Under the pieces are notes generated by a model that did no database searches, was not told the DNA's origin, and saw only the letters and a program-made list of their open reading frames with translations. A stretch of 10,128 bases of DNA from an uncultured Clostridia bacterium (GTDB lineage: Bacteria > Bacillota > Clostridia > Oscillospirales > Acutalibacteraceae): positions 1-10,128 of the forward strand of contig CALGCE010000069.1 in NCBI GenBank assembly GCA_937884625.1, in the 5' to 3' direction. The position numbers and the translations under genes were made by a program. Shown in pieces: positions 8,088 to 10,128 of this stretch. Position 1 is the first letter of the stretch; the number at the start of each line of letters is the position of its first letter.

Positions 8088-8150
8088 TTTATTATGCCGT
8101 GCGTGAACAAGGTTAATAATATAAATCTATAACGGATATTAAATATAAAA

Positions 8151-8188
8151 TGTAATTTTACTAAAAAGTACTTCTTAGTGAAATTATA
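8151..8188 (+). other. Long stem-loop downstream of the kinase gene
   Basis: AATTTTACTAA (8154-8164) pairs with TTAGTGAAATT (8175-8185) over 11 pairs including one G-U wobble. The pairing can extend outward by three more (one wobble) and the loop contains a self-complementary AAGTACTT. No T-run follows, so it is not a standard intrinsic terminator, although it is the only strong fold after the operon's last stop. It could be a 3'-end stabilising structure, a weak terminator or a protein-binding repeat. Confidence 0.45.
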
Positions 8189-8201
8189 ATAAAGTTTATT
8201 A
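8187..8201. repeat. 15-bp perfect hyphenated palindrome, possible operator
   Basis: The sequence TAATAAAGTTTATTA is a 7-bp inverted repeat around a central G. It ends nine bases upstream of the -35 hexamer of the nucleotidyltransferase promoter, a position suited to a dimeric regulator. In DNA this AT-rich, palindromes also arise by chance, so operator function is only a suggestion. Confidence 0.3.
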
Positions 8202-8210
8202 TCTTTATGT

Positions 8211-8239
8211 TTGACTTATCGAGTATAATTGTATATAAT
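8211..8239 (+). promoter_or_regulatory. Sigma-A promoter of the MNT/HEPN pair
   Basis: TTGACT at 8211-8216 and TATAAT at 8234-8239 are separated by exactly 17 bases, a near-consensus vegetative promoter. Transcription should begin near 8246, leaving a short leader with GGAGGG at 8261-8266 before ATG 8272. This marks the nucleotidyltransferase gene as the start of a transcription unit separate from the fucose operon. Confidence 0.82.
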
Positions 8240-8271
8240 ACGAATATAGAACAAATGAACGGAGGGATTAT

Positions 8272-8610
8272 ATGTGTACGCAAAGTCAACTGAATGAAAT
8301 AACACAAAAGGTTGCGGATGAATCAAAGAATATTTTTGGTTCAAAGCTTAATTCGGTTATTTTGTTTGGCTCGTATGCCAGAGGCGACTATGATGAAGAT
8401 TCAGATATAGATATTTTGATTCTTGTTGATTTGTCATCTAATGAGTTGGCTGCCTATCGTACGCATATTGATTCCTTATGCGGTAAACTTCTTTTGGAAT
8501 ACGGTATAGTTGTTTCAGCCATTGAAAAGGATGCAGAAACTTATCATCGCTATTTGGCTGTTTTGCCGTTCTATAAGAACATCGAAAAGGACGGTGTAAA
8601 AATTGCTTAA
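8272..8610 (+). CDS. Minimal nucleotidyltransferase, MntA-type antitoxin candidate
   Basis: The 112-residue protein is a minimal nucleotidyltransferase (MNT) domain. LFGSYARGD supplies the Gly33-Ser34 motif, and DSDIDILILVD supplies the metal-binding Asp45 and Asp47. In MntA-HepT (type VII) toxin-antitoxin systems the MNT protein neutralises its HEPN partner by transferring AMP to a tyrosine. Here a HEPN-domain reading frame follows at once, which supports that role. Translation starts at ATG 8272 behind a strong GGAGGG, and the gene has its own promoter. A third catalytic acidic residue cannot be placed with confidence, so whether it is catalytically active is not settled from sequence alone. 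Confidence 0.82.
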   Translation: MCTQSQLNEITQKVADESKNIFGSKLNSVILFGSYARGDYDEDSDIDILILVDLSSNELAAYRTHIDSLCGKLLLEYGIVVSAIEKDAETYHRYLAVLPFYKNIEKDGVKIA

Positions 8611-8661
8611 AGAGGGATTTCCGATATTTCCAAAGCACGAATTGCTCACGCCGAAGACTGT
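8603..8661 (+). other. Displaced 5' end of the HEPN gene with probable one-base deletion
   Basis: TTG 8603 opens a frame reading L-L-K-E-G that overlaps the TAA of the nucleotidyltransferase gene, the usual arrangement for MNT/HEPN pairs. After GAG at 8612-8614 the HEPN-like sequence continues only in the other frame, from ATT 8617. Adding one base in the GAGGG run would join both into one HEPN protein of about 133 residues. No canonical slippery heptamer is visible. Confidence 0.55.
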
Positions 8662-9000
8662 TTGCGTGAGGCAGAACTATTGCTTAATGCAGGAGAATAC
8701 AAAGGTGCTGCTAACAGAGCATATTATGCCGCCTTTCATTCTTTGCGTGCGGTTTTGATTTTAGATGAATTTGATTCCAAAAAGCATTCCGGTATTATAG
8801 CAAAGTTTCGAGAGAATTATCTGAAAACCGAACTTTTTAGCAAAGAGATTTCCGATTATATTTCTTCGCTTTTCAGAGTTCGCTCCGCAAGTGATTATGA
8901 TGATTTTTACATTGTTTCAAAGGAAGAAGCAAAGTCACAGTTAGAGAAAGCAAAAATAATAGTCGAACAAGTCAAATTATATTTAAGTAAACAGTATTAA
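8662..9000 (+). CDS. HEPN-domain protein (HepT-like), apparent N-terminal frameshift
   Basis: The frame encodes a HEPN four-helix protein of the COG1895 type: AANRAYYAAFHSLRAVL near residues 16-32 from TTG 8662, KKHSGIIAKFR, then FRVRSASDYDDFY, the region equivalent to the R-x4-6-H RNase motif. Histidine is replaced by aspartate here, which many members of this group share. HEPN partners of MNT proteins are ribonuclease toxins or their inactive relatives. The only usual start in frame is TTG 8662, with no good ribosome binding site, and it would cut into helix 1. Helix-1 sequence (ISDISKARIAHAEDCLREAE) is open upstream from 8617 in the same frame. The native start was probably TTG 8603, overlapping the nucleotidyltransferase stop, and a one-base loss in GAGGG disconnected it. 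The gene may be a pseudogene or make a shortened product. Confidence 0.68.
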   Translation: MREAELLLNAGEYKGAANRAYYAAFHSLRAVLILDEFDSKKHSGIIAKFRENYLKTELFSKEISDYISSLFRVRSASDYDDFYIVSKEEAKSQLEKAKIIVEQVKLYLSKQY

Positions 9001-9004
9001 CATT

Positions 9005-9036
9005 AAGACCGACACAAGCGTTTGTGCCGGTCTTTT
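9005..9036 (+). terminator. Rho-independent terminator after the HEPN gene
   Basis: AAGACCGACACAA pairs with TTGTGCCGGTCTT as a GC-rich stem with one A-C mismatch around a short loop, ending in a TCTTTT tract. It lies five bases after the HEPN stop codon and closes the MNT/HEPN transcription unit. Confidence 0.85.
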
Positions 9037-9043
9037 GCAATAA

Positions 9044-9244
9044 TTATTTGGATTTTATTGGTAGTGCAAGTGATTTTCTGACTCTGCTTTGAATGTATTT
9101 TTCAAGTCGTGCTTCGGTAAGTTTTGAAATAATTTGCCGTCTTGACTTAATAATATTATCCTCGTTCGCAATACCGCCTACACAATCATATTTGTATTTA
9201 CTTTTTCGAAATATTAATACTACAAATGTAAGACTGTTATCAGG
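9044..9244 (-). pseudogene. Short open frame without start, possible gene remnant
   Basis: On the minus strand 66 codons run without a stop from 9244 to a TAA at 9046-9044. The C-terminal half is rich in Lys, Arg, Glu and Ile (for example IIKSRRQIISKLTEARLEKY) and looks like a real basic helix. There is no ATG, GTG or TTG start in frame and no ribosome binding site, and an in-frame TGA lies immediately upstream. I do not recognise the family. It may be the 3' end of a decayed gene, or a chance open frame; no other gene-like content is seen in 9037-9282. Confidence 0.3.
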
Positions 9245-9282
9245 TCACAATTTTAATTTTTTTATAAATGTGATTTGATAAC

Positions 9283-9310
9283 TTGATTTTTTTGCAACTT
9301 TGAGTATAAT
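9283..9310 (+). promoter_or_regulatory. Sigma-A promoter of the AAA ATPase gene
   Basis: TTGATT at 9283-9288 and TATAAT at 9305-9310 are spaced by 16 bases. Transcription would begin near 9317, leaving a leader of about 30 bases containing the GGGGAG ribosome binding site at 9329-9334. Confidence 0.65.
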
Positions 9311-9346
9311 AGTAATATCGGTTATATAGGGGAGATGATTATTGCT

Positions 9347-10128
9347 ATGTTATTCAAAAGAGAAAAGTATTTACAGAAGATAAGACCGTTTTATTATGCT
9401 TGTGATATTATTAAAGTTATCACAGGTGTAAGGCGTTGCGGGAAGTCCAGTCTTATGGAAACGATTGCTGACGAAATTAAACAAAACGGTGTGGCCGAAG
9501 ATAATATAATTTATATAGATCTTGACAAGAGAGAAAATCGGAAGATTAAAACTCCCGATCAACTTGAAACACTTATTGAATCAAATATCAAAAATAATGA
9601 AACTAATTATCTCTTTATTGACGAAGTCCAAAATGTAGGCGGATTTGAAGAAGTTATAAACGGATTTCGTTCTGATGGTAATTTTTCAATTTTTATCACA
9701 GGTTCAAACTCTTATCTATTAAGCGGTGAACTTGTAACGAAATTGACCGGTCGATATCTTGAATTTGAATTATTTACGCTGAGTTTTGAAGAATATGAGC
9801 AAATGAAACAGTTTTACGGTAAACCCATAGATTCAAATATGAATTTGGAATTAAATAATTATATCCTTGAGGGCGGATTTCCTAGGACAATAGAAATAGA
9901 TGACCTTGTTGCCAAAAGAATCTATGTTACTGGTGTTGTAAATGAAATATTCGAAAAGGATATTAAACGCAGGGTAAAAATCAAAGATAAAGTTGCCTTT
10001 GAAACAGTCAGAAATTTTGTTATTAACAATTTCGGGGCAACTGCAAGTATAAAGAGTTTAACCGAAGCACTCCAAAAAAACGGAATCGGTATTACAAGAG
10101 CAACTGTCTCTAAGTATATCACTGCTTT
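9347..10128 (+). CDS. AAA-family ATPase with DUF4143-type C-terminal region (partial, 3' end outside)
   Basis: The frame is open from ATG 9347 to the right edge, giving 260 residues of a protein usually about 400 long. It has a Walker A motif GVRRCGKSS at residues 27-35, a Walker B LFIDEVQ at 89-95, a sensor-1-like ITGSNSYLL near 117-125, and the GGFPR motif near 176-180 typical of the AAA_14/DUF4143 ATPases. The last visible part (ATASIKSLTEAL and following) resembles the winged-helix section that leads into DUF4143. GGGGAG is 12 bases before ATG 9347; an ATG at 9335 is in frame but abuts that site and is unlikely to be used. Function is poorly known; these proteins are abundant in anaerobes and often lie beside toxin-antitoxin genes. 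No membrane segment is visible. Confidence 0.88.
   Translation, partial: MLFKREKYLQKIRPFYYACDIIKVITGVRRCGKSSLMETIADEIKQNGVAEDNIIYIDLDKRENRKIKTPDQLETLIESNIKNNETNYLFIDEVQNVGGFEEVINGFRSDGNFSIFITGSNSYLLSGELVTKLTGRYLEFELFTLSFEEYEQMKQFYGKPIDSNMNLELNNYILEGGFPRTIEIDDLVAKRIYVTGVVNEIFEKDIKRRVKIKDKVAFETVRNFVINNFGATASIKSLTEALQKNGIGITRATVSKYITA

Noticed and set aside
8603..8625. Programmed -1 ribosomal frameshift producing the full HEPN protein
   Set aside because: A -1 slip after GAG would restore the frame, but there is no canonical X-XXY-YYZ heptamer and no clear downstream pseudoknot; a one-base deletion is the simpler explanation.
9093..9278. Plus-strand 61-codon open frame after the HEPN terminator
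   Set aside because: It begins in poor context without a ribosome binding site or a family resemblance, and it lies opposite the more protein-like minus-strand frame.
1..10128. CRISPR array, tRNA, rRNA, insertion sequence or prophage signature
   Set aside because: I saw no regularly spaced repeats, no tRNA- or rRNA-like segments, and no transposase or integrase motifs.

Overview
The window is AT-rich and its genes carry strong AGGAGG-type ribosome binding sites, short intergenic gaps and a near-consensus sigma-A promoter. The protein families present (L-fucose isomerase, RhaB-type kinase, KDPG aldolase, KDG kinase, an MNT/HEPN pair and an AAA/DUF4143 ATPase) fit an anaerobic, gut-type Firmicute, probably a Clostridia or Ruminococcus-like lineage. 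That placement is inferred from composition and family resemblance, not from a marker gene.

Layout: (1) Positions 1-360, minus strand, hold the 5' part of a class-III PLP aminotransferase of the glutamate-1-semialdehyde aminomutase type. It runs off the left edge and has no ordinary start codon. (2) Positions 407-8087, plus strand, form one compact eight-gene operon: SGNH esterase, L-fucose isomerase (fucI), alpha/beta hydrolase, KDPG-type aldolase (eda), PHP-domain phosphoesterase, PfkB/KDG-type kinase (kdgK), L-fuculose-phosphate aldolase (fucA), and a RhaB/FucK-type kinase whose start overlaps the fucA stop. (3) Positions 8088-8271 are non-coding, with a long stem-loop, a 15-bp palindrome and a near-consensus promoter. 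(4) Positions 8272-9000 carry a minimal nucleotidyltransferase / HEPN pair (MntA-HepT type). The HEPN frame appears to have lost its native start through a one-base deletion. A rho-independent terminator follows. (5) Positions 9037-9346 have no complete gene. They hold a short open frame on the minus strand with no start, probably a remnant, and a promoter. (6) From 9347 an AAA/DUF4143 ATPase runs off the right edge.

How the operon works: FucI turns L-fucose into L-fuculose, the RhaB-type kinase makes L-fuculose-1-phosphate, and FucA splits that into dihydroxyacetone phosphate and L-lactaldehyde. KdgK and Eda form a separate KDG -> KDPG -> pyruvate + glyceraldehyde-3-phosphate branch, normally fed by hexuronates. 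The two branches share no intermediate, because a 6-deoxy sugar cannot become KDPG. The operon therefore looks built for a glycan or oligosaccharide that yields both a deoxyhexose and an uronate. Two hydrolases without signal peptides flank fucI and suggest intracellular removal of acyl groups from that substrate. No transporter, glycosidase, regulator, lactaldehyde reductase or uronate isomerase lies in the window.

I found no clear undescribed system. The most useful leads are the two-branch operon with its paired esterases and embedded PHP protein, the apparently shortened aldolase next to that PHP gene, and the frameshifted HEPN partner.
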